In this document: positions 52,161 through 61,122 of the stretch, in pieces
How the letters are laid out: each line of letters begins with the position of its first letter
Numbering within the stretch: position 1 is the first letter of the stretch
Source of the DNA: Oscillospiraceae bacterium
GTDB lineage: Bacteria; Bacillota; Clostridia; Oscillospirales; CAG-272
Assembly: GCA_015064735.1 (NCBI GenBank)
Contig: SVRP01000009.1
Span: 25,077 to 89,076 of the forward strand
DNA: 64,000 nt
Direction: 5' to 3'
The notes under the pieces: generated by a model
Seen by the model: the letters and a program-made list of their open reading frames with translations, nothing else
The model's database searches: none
What the model was told of the DNA's origin: nothing
Position numbers and translations under genes: made by a program

Positions 52161-52223
52161 TACAATTCGGTAATATTTATAAATAATCATTTATTAACGC
52201 AAAATAATCACAAATAATCACAA
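52135..52223. promoter_or_regulatory. TAATCACAA repeats, probable DeoR operators
   Basis: Three exact copies of TAATCACAA at 52135-52143, 52205-52213 and 52215-52223, the last two exactly 10 bases apart, with a further inverted TTGATTA at 52226. One overlaps the promoters of both divergent units, two lie just before the deoR ribosome site. Confidence 0.6.
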
Positions 52224-52247
52224 ATTGATTATAGGAGATTCAGTCTT

Positions 52248-52991
52248 ATGATGATAAGCGACCGACACCAAAAAATTCTTGAAGCACTCAAAAACGACCC
52301 AAACGTAACAGTCAGAGAGCTTGCGAAAATGCTCTGTGTCAGCGAGCCTACCGTTCGCAGAGACTTTACCGAGCTTCACAGAAAAGGGATAATCACCAAA
52401 ATATACGGCGGAGCCATTCTCAATTCGGGGAGCGCGGACATTGAGATCCCTTTCCTTTTGCGCGAGAACGAAAAAAGCAGTACGAAATCCATTATGGGAG
52501 CAAAGGCATCCGAGCTTATTTCCGACGGAATGGTCATAATGCTTGACGGCTCTACAAGCGCGTACCATATTGTTCCCTACCTTTCAAGGTTTAAGGATCT
52601 CATCGTTATCACAAGCGGAGCAAAGACCGCCGTTGCCCTCGCCGAAGCAAACATACGCACCTTTTGCACAGGCGGTCAGATGCTCATACACTCCTATTCC
52701 TACGTTGGCGAGCAAGCCGAGGATTTTGTTAAAAATATCAATGCCGATATACTTTTCTTTTCATGCCGCGGACTTTCCGATGACGGAAAAATGACCGATA
52801 TAGCCATAGAGGAAGCAAATCTGCGCAAGGCTATGTTCAACTCCTGCAAGAAAAAGATACTGCTTTGCGACAGCAGTAAATTCGGTAAGACCTGCTTTTA
52901 CAATATGGGCAGTATCAAAGATATTGACGGTATTATTACAGAGGGTGAGCTACCTCTGTACATAGCCCAAATGATTGAAAAGAAAAAATAA
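52248..52991 (+). CDS. DeoR-family transcriptional regulator
   Basis: 247-aa repressor of sugar metabolism. N-terminal HTH (RHQKILEALKNDPNVTVRELAKMLCVSEPTVRRDFTELHRKG, residues 5-47) and a C-terminal sugar-phosphate sensing domain (LDGSTSAYHIV about 98, TSGAKTAVAL, CDSSKFGKTCF about 205). It is divergent from the dehydrogenase/kinase operon, and repeats in the gap suggest it represses that operon and itself. The inducer would be a sugar phosphate. Confidence 0.9.
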   Translation: MMISDRHQKILEALKNDPNVTVRELAKMLCVSEPTVRRDFTELHRKGIITKIYGGAILNSGSADIEIPFLLRENEKSSTKSIMGAKASELISDGMVIMLDGSTSAYHIVPYLSRFKDLIVITSGAKTAVALAEANIRTFCTGGQMLIHSYSYVGEQAEDFVKNINADILFFSCRGLSDDGKMTDIAIEEANLRKAMFNSCKKKILLCDSSKFGKTCFYNMGSIKDIDGIITEGELPLYIAQMIEKKK

Positions 52992-52995
52992 GCTA

Positions 52996-53024
52996 TTGAC
53001 TGTAAACAATATATATGATATAAT
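52996..53024 (+). promoter_or_regulatory. Sigma-A promoter for the small lipoprotein
   Basis: TTGACT (52996-53001) and TATAAT (53019-53024), 17-base spacer. Confidence 0.75.
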
Positions 53025-53062
53025 GCGTACAGAGAAAATGCTTGAAAGGAGTATATCACATC

Positions 53063-53485
53063 GTGAAAAAAATACTTTCTCTTATTTTAGTAACCGTACT
53101 TTTATTAAGCTGTGTGTCTGTTTTATCCTCATGCGGCATGAAGGCTAAGATCGCGGGTACGTATGAAATGGTAAGCATTTCGGGTACGATTACACAGAAT
53201 GGCAAAACCGTCAACCTCGACGAAGATCTTTACGAGTATTACCGCCTCACCCTCAACAAGGACGGATCAGCTCTCGTAGAATCTAAGGGTAAAAACAACA
53301 CCTCCAAGGTTGAGCAGGAAGCCGAATGGGACTATAAAGACGGAGTTATTAAGCTCAAGAGTGTTCAAATGGGTATAACCGTAGTCGAGGAAATGGAATG
53401 GAATGACGGCGTTATCACCTACGAAGCTAAGGAATCCGGTCAGGGTATGACTGTAAATATGAAAGTTACTCTTGAAAAGAAATAA
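53063..53485 (+). CDS. Small predicted lipoprotein
   Basis: 140 aa, unknown function. Signal ILSLILVTVLLLSCVSVLSSCG with lipobox VLSSC, followed by a compact beta-rich domain of the lipocalin-like kind (GTYEMVSISGT, LTLNKDGSALVE, WDYKDGVIKL), often found in clostridial lipoproteins. The start is GTG at 53063, 11 bases after AAGGAG; the in-frame TTG at 53042 has no upstream site. Confidence 0.72.
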   Translation: MKKILSLILVTVLLLSCVSVLSSCGMKAKIAGTYEMVSISGTITQNGKTVNLDEDLYEYYRLTLNKDGSALVESKGKNNTSKVEQEAEWDYKDGVIKLKSVQMGITVVEEMEWNDGVITYEAKESGQGMTVNMKVTLEKK

Positions 53486-53486
53486 T

Positions 53487-53520
53487 AAAAAATCGGTACT
53501 GAAATTCAGTACCGATTTTT
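53487..53520. terminator. Bidirectional terminator
   Basis: AAAAATCGGTACTG / CAGTACCGATTTTT with a short loop, between convergent genes. Confidence 0.88.
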
Positions 53521-53523
53521 CAT

Positions 53524-54096
53524 TTAAGCCAATTCAATTTCTGCAAAAAACTCAGGGCGGTGGAAATCGGGGTGATCCCACTCAATCATATTGAAGCATC
53601 CGTAATGCTCGTGTCCCGTTTTGTCTCCGCACTTATAGAAGTTCGCCTTGATAACGGTGCCCTCTTTATGCTCATAGCCGGGAAGATACTTTGTAATAAA
53701 CGCCGCGGGAATATGATATCTTATCTCCCAACGGTCTCCAAAGACCTCTGTCTTTATACCGAGGGTATCAATATCCTTTGGGTCTATCTTTACTCTGTTG
53801 TGTCTGCCCTCGCCTACCGCACAGTGCGCCGCGCCGTTGGGGTTTATCTCGAAATTGATATACCGAGCATCTTTAACGTCAAATGAAGCAAATAGCTCCA
53901 TACAGCTATCCTCGTTAACCGGGGTATTGTGCTCGGTGTAAACCGCCCTTACAGGACTTTCGAATGATACGAAATGAACGTAATAACCGCCCTCGTCATA
54001 GGATAACGTCAAATATGTCGCAGGCTTTGCTCCGCCCTCATCCCAAGGAAAATTATCCACGTGGAAAAGCGAGCCGCCCTTTAATATCTTATTCAT
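53524..54096 (-). CDS. Carbohydrate-binding family 9-like protein
   Basis: 190 aa, beta-sandwich of the CBM9/DOMON-like kind: YLTLSYDEGGYYVHFVS about residue 27, EDSCMELFASF about 62, YINFEINPNGAAH about 78 and WEIRYHIP about 122. No signal peptide and no catalytic domain, so it is probably a cytoplasmic stand-alone relative with unknown ligand. It follows a 75-aa gene by 10 bases on the same transcript. Confidence 0.75.
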   Translation of the reverse strand: MNKILKGGSLFHVDNFPWDEGGAKPATYLTLSYDEGGYYVHFVSFESPVRAVYTEHNTPVNEDSCMELFASFDVKDARYINFEINPNGAAHCAVGEGRHNRVKIDPKDIDTLGIKTEVFGDRWEIRYHIPAAFITKYLPGYEHKEGTVIKANFYKCGDKTGHEHYGCFNMIEWDHPDFHRPEFFAEIELA

Positions 54097-54106
54097 AGTC
54101 TGCAGA

Positions 54107-54334
54107 TTACTTTGCCTGCCACTCAGCTGCTGCCTTTGCGGACATTCTCTTTATGTTCTCCTCGGGATACTGAGATTCAGCTCCTCCGTTTACATAAAGA
54201 AAATACTTTCCGTCTTCCTTCTGGTAGAGAGATTCCTCATATCCTGCGGGATCTCCGAACTCACCTACGGTCTTTTTCTCGATAAGGGTCGCGTTTTCGG
54301 TATCGTATTCTACCTTGCAGATTATTTTTTTCAT
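54107..54334 (-). CDS. Small conserved protein, unknown function
   Basis: 75 aa. Pattern KKIICKVEYDTENATLI...YEESLYQKEDGKYFLYVNGGAES is the form of a small beta protein seen widely in Clostridia and their mobile elements; function unknown. AAAGGAGAACAAGAGC precedes the ATG. Confidence 0.7.
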   Translation of the reverse strand: MKKIICKVEYDTENATLIEKKTVGEFGDPAGYEESLYQKEDGKYFLYVNGGAESQYPEENIKRMSAKAAAEWQAK

Positions 54335-54370
54335 GCTCTTGTTCTCCTTTGTTTTTATTTTTACAGTTTA

Positions 54371-54399
54371 ATTATATCATATCCTACACTTAATTTCAA
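54371..54399 (-). promoter_or_regulatory. Sigma-A promoter of the 75-aa/CBM9 pair
   Basis: Minus strand TTGAAA (54394-54399) and TATAAT (54371-54376), spacer 17. Confidence 0.72.
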
Positions 54400-54427
54400 G
54401 AGGATATATATACATTTTTTGGATAAT

Positions 54428-55111
54428 TTATAATATTTCCTGACGTTTTCTCATCTGTCTCCAATTGAGAAATCCGTATATATCGTTGGCAAGAAACATA
54501 ACAAAGCAGAATATCATGGGAAGATAAGAAATATCTTCAATTGCAGCAAGAATCCAAAGCACTATAAGTACGATGTCGTTAGCACCGTATGCAAGCCCGT
54601 AATAAGGACTTCGAAGAAATGTAAGATATGCTGCAAGAAAGCTTGTAGCCACGGAAACTGTGCTGATTATAAGATTAGCCGTTCCGAGAGCTCGGAGAAT
54701 AAAGTAAAAAGCAAGGGTTACAGCACAGGTCAGCACCAACGCAAAAGTCATTTGTTTTTTTGTTACTCTGCTTACCGTAACCTCGGGAGTATCCTTATAC
54801 GGGTGTCTTATCCATGAAATTACTGCCGCTACGGCAATAGGGGTACTCATACAAAGATAGGTTATCATCTCTCCGTAATAACTGTATCTGAAAGAAATTA
54901 TCCCATACAGGACAGAAAAGCCTATGCACATTGCCTGACCTATCACGTATCCCTTAGCAATAAATATAAGTGCCGTTACACCTATGAGCGACGCGCAAAG
55001 AGTCATTGGGTCCTTATCGGGAGAAAAAGCAAAGGAAAAGCATACAACGACCGCTGAGGTTATCCATAGCCAAAGCTCAAATTTTTTTAATTCTTTAAAA
55101 GGGTTTTTCAT
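54428..55111 (-). CDS. pnuC: PnuC-like nicotinamide riboside/mononucleotide transporter
   Basis: 227-aa membrane protein with about seven helices. PnuC features: ISFRYSYYGEMITYL about residue 72, SWIRHPYKD about 98, GLAYGANDIVLIVLWI about 172 and the C-terminal NDIYGFLNWRQM. Such proteins import NAD precursors by facilitated diffusion. It starts 25 bases after the MATE gene and is probably co-transcribed. Confidence 0.85.
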   Translation of the reverse strand: MKNPFKELKKFELWLWITSAVVVCFSFAFSPDKDPMTLCASLIGVTALIFIAKGYVIGQAMCIGFSVLYGIISFRYSYYGEMITYLCMSTPIAVAAVISWIRHPYKDTPEVTVSRVTKKQMTFALVLTCAVTLAFYFILRALGTANLIISTVSVATSFLAAYLTFLRSPYYGLAYGANDIVLIVLWILAAIEDISYLPMIFCFVMFLANDIYGFLNWRQMRKRQEIL

Positions 55112-55135
55112 GTCGCATCAAGTCCAAGCACCGGC

Positions 55136-56572
55136 TTAGTTTTCTTCTTTGGCTTCGGCTACCGTAAAGCTGCCGTCAGGGCTTTCATCCTTTTGCGCCG
55201 AAATAAGCCTTTTAAACTTTTTCTTAAGCAGTATATAGTCCACGAGCACTGTAAGAAGTCCAAAGAGCCATGCGGTAGGATTGGCAAGACATATTATCAC
55301 AAATCCACCTGCCTCGCTCACAAGCCCCTTTGACACGAACAGTATTACAAGCATTGCCATGCCCGCGCGTCCCACTATTTCGGTAAAGCCCGATATCATT
55401 GTCCACGTAGTCTTTCCCACTGCCTGAAGAACGTTTTTGTAGATTATCAGCGGTGAAAGTATAAAAGTAAGCGCAGTATTTATGAGAATATACATATATG
55501 CGTTATTTACCACCGTATCATCCACATCTCCGGCTATAAGGCGAATGATAAGCTTTCCTGCGGGTAAAAGTATCAGCGCGGCAATAATACTCCACGCATA
55601 GGACATGAGAATCGTTTTTCTGCTTCCGTCAAGCACTCTTGAATATTTCTTCGCACCGTAATTTTGCGCGGCAAAAACGGACACCGCAGAGCCAAAGGAA
55701 AGAAGAGGCTGAGTTACGAAGGTCTCTATCTTTGAGCCTGTGACCTGCGAGGAAACGTACACGTCTCCGAAGCCGTTGGTAACGAACTGAACGACGATAG
55801 CTCCCACAGAAAGCACCATATTCAAAAACGCCATGGGAATACCTATCTTTAAGAGGCTCTTTGCCATTTCAAAATCGTGCTTGAAGTGTTTTGCCTTTAT
55901 ATGAAGCATAGGGTGCTTTTTTACTATATAAACGATACAAAGAATTCCCGACACGAGCTGAGCTACAACGGTAGCAACCCCGGCTCCCGCAGTTCCCATA
56001 TTACAGAATTTGATGAAAACTATATCGAGAATTATATTTATAACACAGGCGATTATAAGAAAATACAGAGGTGTTCGGGAGTCGCCCAAGGCTCTTATCA
56101 TATTGGAAAGGAGATTGAACAGTGCCGTCGCAATAAGTCCCGCGAATATCCATACTATGTAATTGTACGCGTCGTCAACAAGATTGGCGGGGGTACGCAA
56201 TATTTCCAGCATAGGTCTTGCCAAAAGCACGCAAACAACCGAGACCGCTATAGAAATTACCGCCGAAAGACCTATTGCCGAGGCAAAGGATTTCTTTATG
56301 TTCTCTTCGTTTTTCGCTCCGAAGTGATGAGCGGTAACTACCGAAAAACCAACCGTCAGCGCTTGTATAGCCCCGCTTGCAAACCAAACGAGACTGCTTG
56401 TAGAACCGACCGCCGCATATGCCAACGGATTCATGGTTCTTCCGACTATTACCATATCCGCAATATTATAAAACTGCTGAAAAAGGTTTCCGATAAGAAA
56501 CGGTATCGCAAACAAAAATATCTGCCTTGCGGTAGACCCTACCGTCATATCCTTAGTTATCTTTTTTGCCAT
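55136..56572 (-). CDS. MATE-family efflux transporter
   Basis: 478-aa, twelve-helix cation-coupled multidrug/organic cation exporter (NorM/DinF type). Family blocks: FAIPFLIGNLFQQFYNIADMVIVGR about residue 18, GSTSSLVWFASGAIQALTVGFSV about 56, and the repeat half IPMAFLNMVLSVGAIVVQFV about 248. Substrate unknown. Promoter directly upstream; pnuC follows. Confidence 0.92.
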   Translation of the reverse strand: MAKKITKDMTVGSTARQIFLFAIPFLIGNLFQQFYNIADMVIVGRTMNPLAYAAVGSTSSLVWFASGAIQALTVGFSVVTAHHFGAKNEENIKKSFASAIGLSAVISIAVSVVCVLLARPMLEILRTPANLVDDAYNYIVWIFAGLIATALFNLLSNMIRALGDSRTPLYFLIIACVINIILDIVFIKFCNMGTAGAGVATVVAQLVSGILCIVYIVKKHPMLHIKAKHFKHDFEMAKSLLKIGIPMAFLNMVLSVGAIVVQFVTNGFGDVYVSSQVTGSKIETFVTQPLLSFGSAVSVFAAQNYGAKKYSRVLDGSRKTILMSYAWSIIAALILLPAGKLIIRLIAGDVDDTVVNNAYMYILINTALTFILSPLIIYKNVLQAVGKTTWTMISGFTEIVGRAGMAMLVILFVSKGLVSEAGGFVIICLANPTAWLFGLLTVLVDYILLKKKFKRLISAQKDESPDGSFTVAEAKEEN

Positions 56573-56603
56573 TTTTCTGCCTTCCTGAAAATATTCTCAT
56601 ACT

Positions 56604-56631
56604 ATTATATCACGACTGTAAATTTTGTCAA
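56604..56631 (-). promoter_or_regulatory. Sigma-A promoter of the MATE gene
   Basis: Minus strand TTGACA (56626-56631) and TATAAT (56604-56609), 16-base spacer, immediately behind a terminator palindrome. Confidence 0.72.
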
Positions 56632-56634
56632 TGA

Positions 56635-56674
56635 AAAAAGAAAAAGTCTTTTAATTAAAAGACTTTTTCTTTTT
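56635..56674. terminator. 40-base perfect palindrome terminator
   Basis: AAAAAGAAAAAGTCTTTTAA / TTAAAAGACTTTTTCTTTTT. It ends the sialidase-like transcript just before the MATE promoter. Confidence 0.85.
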
Positions 56675-56676
56675 AG

Positions 56677-57792
56677 TTATTTACCAAGACTCCACTTTGT
56701 ATAAAGTATGGACGGCTTTTCGTTTTCCGAATATTTCTGGTAATATACCGTAATAAGGCTTCCGTCGTCAAGCTCTACGGTCGAAGGATAGCCAATGTCT
56801 CCGCCGCGGCTGCAGCCTGCGTCGGTTGCTGAGTCAAGGTCATAGAGCTCGCTGAAGGTCTTACCCATATCGTAGCTTACCATAGCCTGCTCACCCATAG
56901 GCTTCTCACGTCTGCCAAAGGTACAGATAAGCGCGCCTGAGGAATGTATCATAAGATGAGGAGGCGAGCCGCTTATTCTCGTATGAGTTATCTCTCCCCA
57001 CGTTTTTCCGCCATCCTCGGAAAATACAGTTGCAATGCTGAAGGGTTCGACACCCTCAATTCTCAACGCGCCGAGAAGTCTGCCGTCGGGAAGCTCAATG
57101 ATGTGAGGCTCACAGAAAAAGGCATTGCCAAGCCAAGAGGGATTTTCTATTTTTGACACATAGCTCCATGTATATCCGCCGTCGGCGCTACGATAAAGCT
57201 CTATATCTCTGGCGCCGGGATTCTTACCGTCCTTGTACATGGGACAGCCAAGATATATAAGGCTGCCATCACTGCACATTGTAGGTCCGTGGGGCGCGCT
57301 TACGGGAACCCTTATGGTTTCGCCCCACGTAACACCGTAATCCTCGGATATACGGATATAAGAGCCGCCCTCTCTTTCTTTTTCGGAAAGATAGCTATAT
57401 CCCTCAAGCATACCCATGGTAGCAGGTCTTTCACCGTCAGAGGCTCTTTTTGATATACTTTCCCTGTAATGATTTTCGTAATAATCTGCCGAATGGGTAA
57501 ACCACGTAACGAGCAGTTTTCCGTTACCCATATAGAGTATTCCCGCATCACGATCATCCATATAGGTGTCGTTTATTACTATGGGCGGTGTCCATGTCTT
57601 GCCCTCGTCTCGGCTTATATACATAGCCGTCTTACCAAAGGGGCAGATATGGCTTATTCTGAAGCTTGAGGAAACAGCGTAAAGAGTGCCGTTTTCATCT
57701 CTTGCCACAGATGGCCAGCCCTGATATGCAAAGCTTGAGCGTGTTACTCGGTTAACTATACCGTGTTCGGTTTCGGGATAAATTTCTTTCAT
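56677..57792 (-). CDS. BNR/Asp-box sialidase-like protein
   Basis: 371-aa six-bladed propeller type protein. Five Asp-boxes of form SxDxGxTW/F: SRDEGKTW about residue 60, SEDYGVTW about 148, SADGGYTW about 203, SEDGGKTW about 260 and SYDMGKTF about 312. An Arg triad of true sialidases cannot be confirmed by eye, and there is no signal peptide, so it may be a cytoplasmic glycosidase or a non-sialidase propeller. Single gene with terminator. Confidence 0.78.
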   Translation of the reverse strand: MKEIYPETEHGIVNRVTRSSFAYQGWPSVARDENGTLYAVSSSFRISHICPFGKTAMYISRDEGKTWTPPIVINDTYMDDRDAGILYMGNGKLLVTWFTHSADYYENHYRESISKRASDGERPATMGMLEGYSYLSEKEREGGSYIRISEDYGVTWGETIRVPVSAPHGPTMCSDGSLIYLGCPMYKDGKNPGARDIELYRSADGGYTWSYVSKIENPSWLGNAFFCEPHIIELPDGRLLGALRIEGVEPFSIATVFSEDGGKTWGEITHTRISGSPPHLMIHSSGALICTFGRREKPMGEQAMVSYDMGKTFSELYDLDSATDAGCSRGGDIGYPSTVELDDGSLITVYYQKYSENEKPSILYTKWSLGK

Positions 57793-58005
57793 AACCTTTC
57801 CGCCTTTCTTTTTTTATCCTACGACTATACATTACAACTTTTCGGGATAAAAAGCAATAAGTATCAGGACATCTTTTCGTTTTTATGTCCTGTTTCTAAT
57901 ATAGCCTATTTTCTTTTGGTTGTCAATACCTTAAATGCTTTAAAAATGAATATTTTTCGAGAAAATTGCCAAAATAACTTAAAGTATATCACAAGGAGAA
58001 TCTCT

Positions 58006-58992
58006 ATGAAAATAGCTTTTTTTGATGCGAAGCCTTACGACCTTCCCGCCTTTGAAAAATACGGTAAAAAAGCCGGGGTGGATTTTAAATATTTCGAAAC
58101 TAAGCTTAATCGGGATACTGCGAAGCTTGCCAATAATTTTGACGGTGTCTGCGCTTTCGTTAATGACGAAATAGACAGTTACGTTATCGACAGCCTTTAT
58201 GAAATGGACGTCCGCATCCTTGCTCTTAGATGTTCGGGCTTCAACAACGTTGACACAGAGCATGCCAAGGGGAAGCTTCGGATCCTTCGTGTTCCCGCCT
58301 ATTCTCCGTATGCCGTAGCCGAACACGCGATGGCTCTGCTTCTTACCTCTGTACGGCGTATTCACAAAGCATACATTCGATCAAAGGATTTCAATTTCAG
58401 TCTTAACGGACTTACGGGATTTGATCTTTACGGCAAAACCGTAGGGGTTATCGGTACGGGGCGGATCGGACGGGTATTTATAGATATTTGCCTGGGCTTT
58501 GGAATGAGAGTGCTTGCCTACGACAAGTACCCGCAAAAGGATATTGATAACGGTGATACTGTTCGCAACGCAGAGCTTGTCGAGCTTCTTGAATGCAGTG
58601 ATATCATTTCTCTGCACTGTCCTCTTACCGACGAGACCTATCATATCATGGACGAAGCAAATCTAAGCAAATGCAAGGACGGGGTAATTATCATAAACAC
58701 CTCGCGTGGCGCGCTTGTAGATGCCGAGGCGCTTCTTCTTGCAATAAAATCCCGCAAGGTGGGAGCGGCTTGTCTTGACGTATACGAGGAAGAATCCGAG
58801 CTATTCTTCAAAGACAATTCGGGGCATATAATGGAGGACGATATTTTAGCAAGGCTCATTTCGATGCCCAACGTAATAGTTACCTCTCACCAAGCATTTC
58901 TTACCGAGGAGGCTCTGTCCAATATTGCCGAAGCTACGGTTAATAATATTATCGATATTCGAAACACCGGAATGTGTAAAAATGAAATATAA
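58006..58992 (+). CDS. ldhA: D-lactate dehydrogenase (D-2-hydroxyacid dehydrogenase)
   Basis: 328-aa NAD-dependent enzyme reducing pyruvate to D-lactate. PYSPYAVAEHAMALLL about residue 96, Rossmann GVIGTGRIGRVF about 148, SLHCPLTDETYHI about 204, INTSRGALVDAEAL about 228 (catalytic Arg), a conserved Glu in DVYEEE, and SHQAFLTEEAL about 294 (catalytic His). AAGGAGAATCTCT precedes the ATG at 58006; the frame is open upstream but without coding character. It is an alternative fermentative NADH sink next to the succinate route. Confidence 0.9.
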   Translation: MKIAFFDAKPYDLPAFEKYGKKAGVDFKYFETKLNRDTAKLANNFDGVCAFVNDEIDSYVIDSLYEMDVRILALRCSGFNNVDTEHAKGKLRILRVPAYSPYAVAEHAMALLLTSVRRIHKAYIRSKDFNFSLNGLTGFDLYGKTVGVIGTGRIGRVFIDICLGFGMRVLAYDKYPQKDIDNGDTVRNAELVELLECSDIISLHCPLTDETYHIMDEANLSKCKDGVIIINTSRGALVDAEALLLAIKSRKVGAACLDVYEEESELFFKDNSGHIMEDDILARLISMPNVIVTSHQAFLTEEALSNIAEATVNNIIDIRNTGMCKNEI

Positions 58993-59014
58993 CTGTAATT
59001 TTTTATTTTTCCTA

Positions 59015-59043
59015 TTGATTATATCCGAAATTTTTGGTACAAT
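59015..59043 (+). promoter_or_regulatory. Sigma-A promoter of the flavodiiron gene
   Basis: TTGATT (59015-59020) and TACAAT (59038-59043), 17-base spacer. Confidence 0.68.
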
Positions 59044-59046
59044 AAT

Positions 59047-59071
59047 ATCAGCCGTATTATATATGGCTGAT
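59047..59071 (+). promoter_or_regulatory. Inverted repeat at the flavodiiron transcription start
   Basis: ATCAGCC - 11 bases - GGCTGAT, centred just downstream of the -10 box; position suits a repressor that would release under oxygen or NO stress. Confidence 0.45.
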
Positions 59072-59093
59072 TACATACAAGAGAGGTACAAAT

Positions 59094-60884
59094 ATGAACG
59101 TAACCAATGATATAAAGTATATCGGCGTCAACGACCATAAGGTAGATCTTTTCGAAGGACAGTATATTGTTCCCAACGGAATGTCCTACAACTCTTACGC
59201 TATTATCGACGAGAAAATAGCAATTATGGACACCGTTGACATCAACTTTACCCACGAATGGCTCGACAATATCCAGAATGCTCTCGGTTCAAGAAAGCCC
59301 GATTATCTCATAGTTCAGCACATGGAGCCCGACCACTCCGCAAACATAGCTAATTTCGTAAAGGTATATCCCGACGCAAAGATAGTTTCCTCGGCAAAAG
59401 CCTTTACAATGATGAAAAACTTCTTCGGAAACGACTTTTCCGACAGGCGCATCGTGGTAGGCGAGGGGGATACCCTTTCTCTCGGAGCTCATACGCTTAC
59501 CTTTGTAACCGCTCCCATGGTTCACTGGCCTGAGGTCATCGTTACCTACGACAGCACCGACAAGGTACTTTTCTCTGCCGACGGATTCGGTAAATTCGGC
59601 GCGCTCGACGCTGACGAGGACTGGGCTTGCGAGGCTCGCCGTTATTATATCGGTATAGTTGGAAAATATGGCGCGCAGGTACAGGCGCTCCTTAAAAAGG
59701 CGGCAGGACTTGACATTGAAATCATCTGCCCTCTCCACGGTCCTATCCTTACCGAAAATCTCGGATACTATATTAATCTTTACAACACCTGGTCAAGCTA
59801 CACTCCCGAGGAGGAAGGCATAGTAATTGCCTACACCTCGGTTTACGGCAATACAAAGAAGGCGGTCATGGAGCTTGCTAACAAGCTCAAGGCAAAGGGC
59901 GCGCCCAAGGTAGTCGTAAACGACCTTGCAAGATGCGACATGGCTGAGGCTGTTGAGGACGCATTCAGATACAGTAAGATAGTTCTCGCAACCACCACCT
60001 ACAACGCGGATATATTCCCCTTTATGAAGGAATTTATCCATCATCTCACCGAACGCAACTTCAGCAACCGCACGGTTGGTCTTATAGAAAACGGAAGCTG
60101 GGCTCCTCTTGCGGCAAAGACTATGAAGATAATGCTTGAGGGCTGCAGGAATCTTACCTTTACCGATACCACGGTCAAGATAATGTCTGCTCTCAACGAC
60201 GAAAGCTCCGCGCAGCTTGATGCTCTTGCGGACGAGCTTTGCCGTGATTATAAGGCAATGCAGAGCGAAACCGCCAACAAGAACGATATGACAGCGCTCT
60301 TTAAGATCGGATACGGTCTTTACGTTGTTACCTCTAACGACGGCAAAAAAGACAACGGACTTATCGTTAACACCGTAACTCAGGTTACAAATACCCCCAA
60401 CAGAATTGCCGTTACCATAAACAAGGACAACTACTCTCATCACGTTATCAAGCAGACGGGTGTTATGAACATTAACTGTCTGTCAGTCGAGGCTCCCTTC
60501 AAGGTGTTCGAAACATTCGGATTCCAGAGCGGACGTAACGTAGACAAGTTTGCCGACTGTCAGCCTTTGCGTTCGGACAACGGACTTGTTTTCCTTCCCA
60601 GATACATCAACGCGTTTATGTCTCTCAAGGTAGAAAATTACGTTGACCTTGACACTCACGGAATGTTCATCTGCTCGGTAACCGAGGCAAGAGTTATTTC
60701 CGACAAGGAAACCATGACCTATTCTTACTACCACGCAAACGTAAAGCCCAAGCCCCAGACCGAGGGCAAGAAGGGCTGGGTCTGCAAGATATGCGGATAC
60801 GTTTACGAGGGCGACCCGCTTCCCGAGGATTTCATCTGCCCGCTCTGCAAGCACGGAGCCGCAGATTTTGAACCTATACAATAA
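59094..60884 (+). CDS. Flavodiiron protein fused to flavin reductase and rubredoxin domains
   Basis: 596-aa cytoplasmic O2/NO reductase. Domains: metallo-beta-lactamase diiron core (HMEPDHSAN about residue 79, VHWPE about 146, SADGFG about 164, CPLHGP about 222), flavodoxin FMN domain from about 250 ([12 protein letters not shown]), a flavin-reductase-like FMN domain about 405-560 ([23 protein letters not shown]), and a C-terminal rubredoxin-like zinc/iron site [10 protein letters not shown]...CPLCK (last 45 residues). The rubredoxin part has the short form of the loop. A free rubredoxin gene follows by 22 bases. Confidence 0.92.
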   Translation: MNVTNDIKYIGVNDHKVDLFEGQYIVPNGMSYNSYAIIDEKIAIMDTVDINFTHEWLDNIQNALGSRKPDYLIVQHMEPDHSANIANFVKVYPDAKIVSSAKAFTMMKNFFGNDFSDRRIVVGEGDTLSLGAHTLTFVTAPMVHWPEVIVTYDSTDKVLFSADGFGKFGALDADEDWACEARRYYIGIVGKYGAQVQALLKKAAGLDIEIICPLHGPILTENLGYYINLYNTWSSYTPEEEGIVIAYTSVYGNTKKAVMELANKLKAKGAPKVVVNDLARCDMAEAVEDAFRYSKIVLATTTYNADIFPFMKEFIHHLTERNFSNRTVGLIENGSWAPLAAKTMKIMLEGCRNLTFTDTTVKIMSALNDESSAQLDALADELCRDYKAMQSETANKNDMTALFKIGYGLYVVTSNDGKKDNGLIVNTVTQVTNTPNRIAVTINKDNYSHHVIKQTGVMNINCLSVEAPFKVFETFGFQSGRNVDKFADCQPLRSDNGLVFLPRYINAFMSLKVENYVDLDTHGMFICSVTEARVISDKETMTYSYYHANVKPKPQTEGKKGWVCKICGYVYEGDPLPEDFICPLCKHGAADFEPIQ

Positions 60885-60906
60885 AAAAAGAAAAGAGGAT
60901 TTAATT

Positions 60907-61068
60907 ATGAAAAAGTACGTATGCGACGTTTGCGGTTGGGAATACGATGAAGCTGAGGGTGCTCCCGAGTACGGTATCGCTCCCGGAACCAAGTTCGAGG
61001 ATCTTCCCGATGATTTTGAATGCCCCCTTTGCGGTGTAAGCAAGGACAATTTCAGCGAAGCTGAATAA
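60907..61068 (+). CDS. Rubredoxin
   Basis: 53-aa one-iron electron carrier with both Cx2C motifs (YVCDVCG at residues 6-9 and CPLCG at 39-42) and the usual [17 protein letters not shown] centre. Expected electron donor to the flavodiiron enzyme just upstream, though that enzyme has its own rubredoxin domain. The ATG at 60907 follows AAGAGGATTTAATT. Confidence 0.95.
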   Translation: MKKYVCDVCGWEYDEAEGAPEYGIAPGTKFEDLPDDFECPLCGVSKDNFSEAE

Positions 61069-61085
61069 AAAAGTTAATAGACGAA

Positions 61086-61120
61086 ATAACAAAAGGAGGA
61101 CTTAGTCCTCCTTTTGTTAT
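61086..61120. terminator. Bidirectional terminator
   Basis: 16-bp perfect stem ATAACAAAAGGAGGAC / GTCCTCCTTTTGTTAT with TTA loop, between convergent rubredoxin and DUF4097 genes. Confidence 0.88.
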
Positions 61121-61122
61121 TT

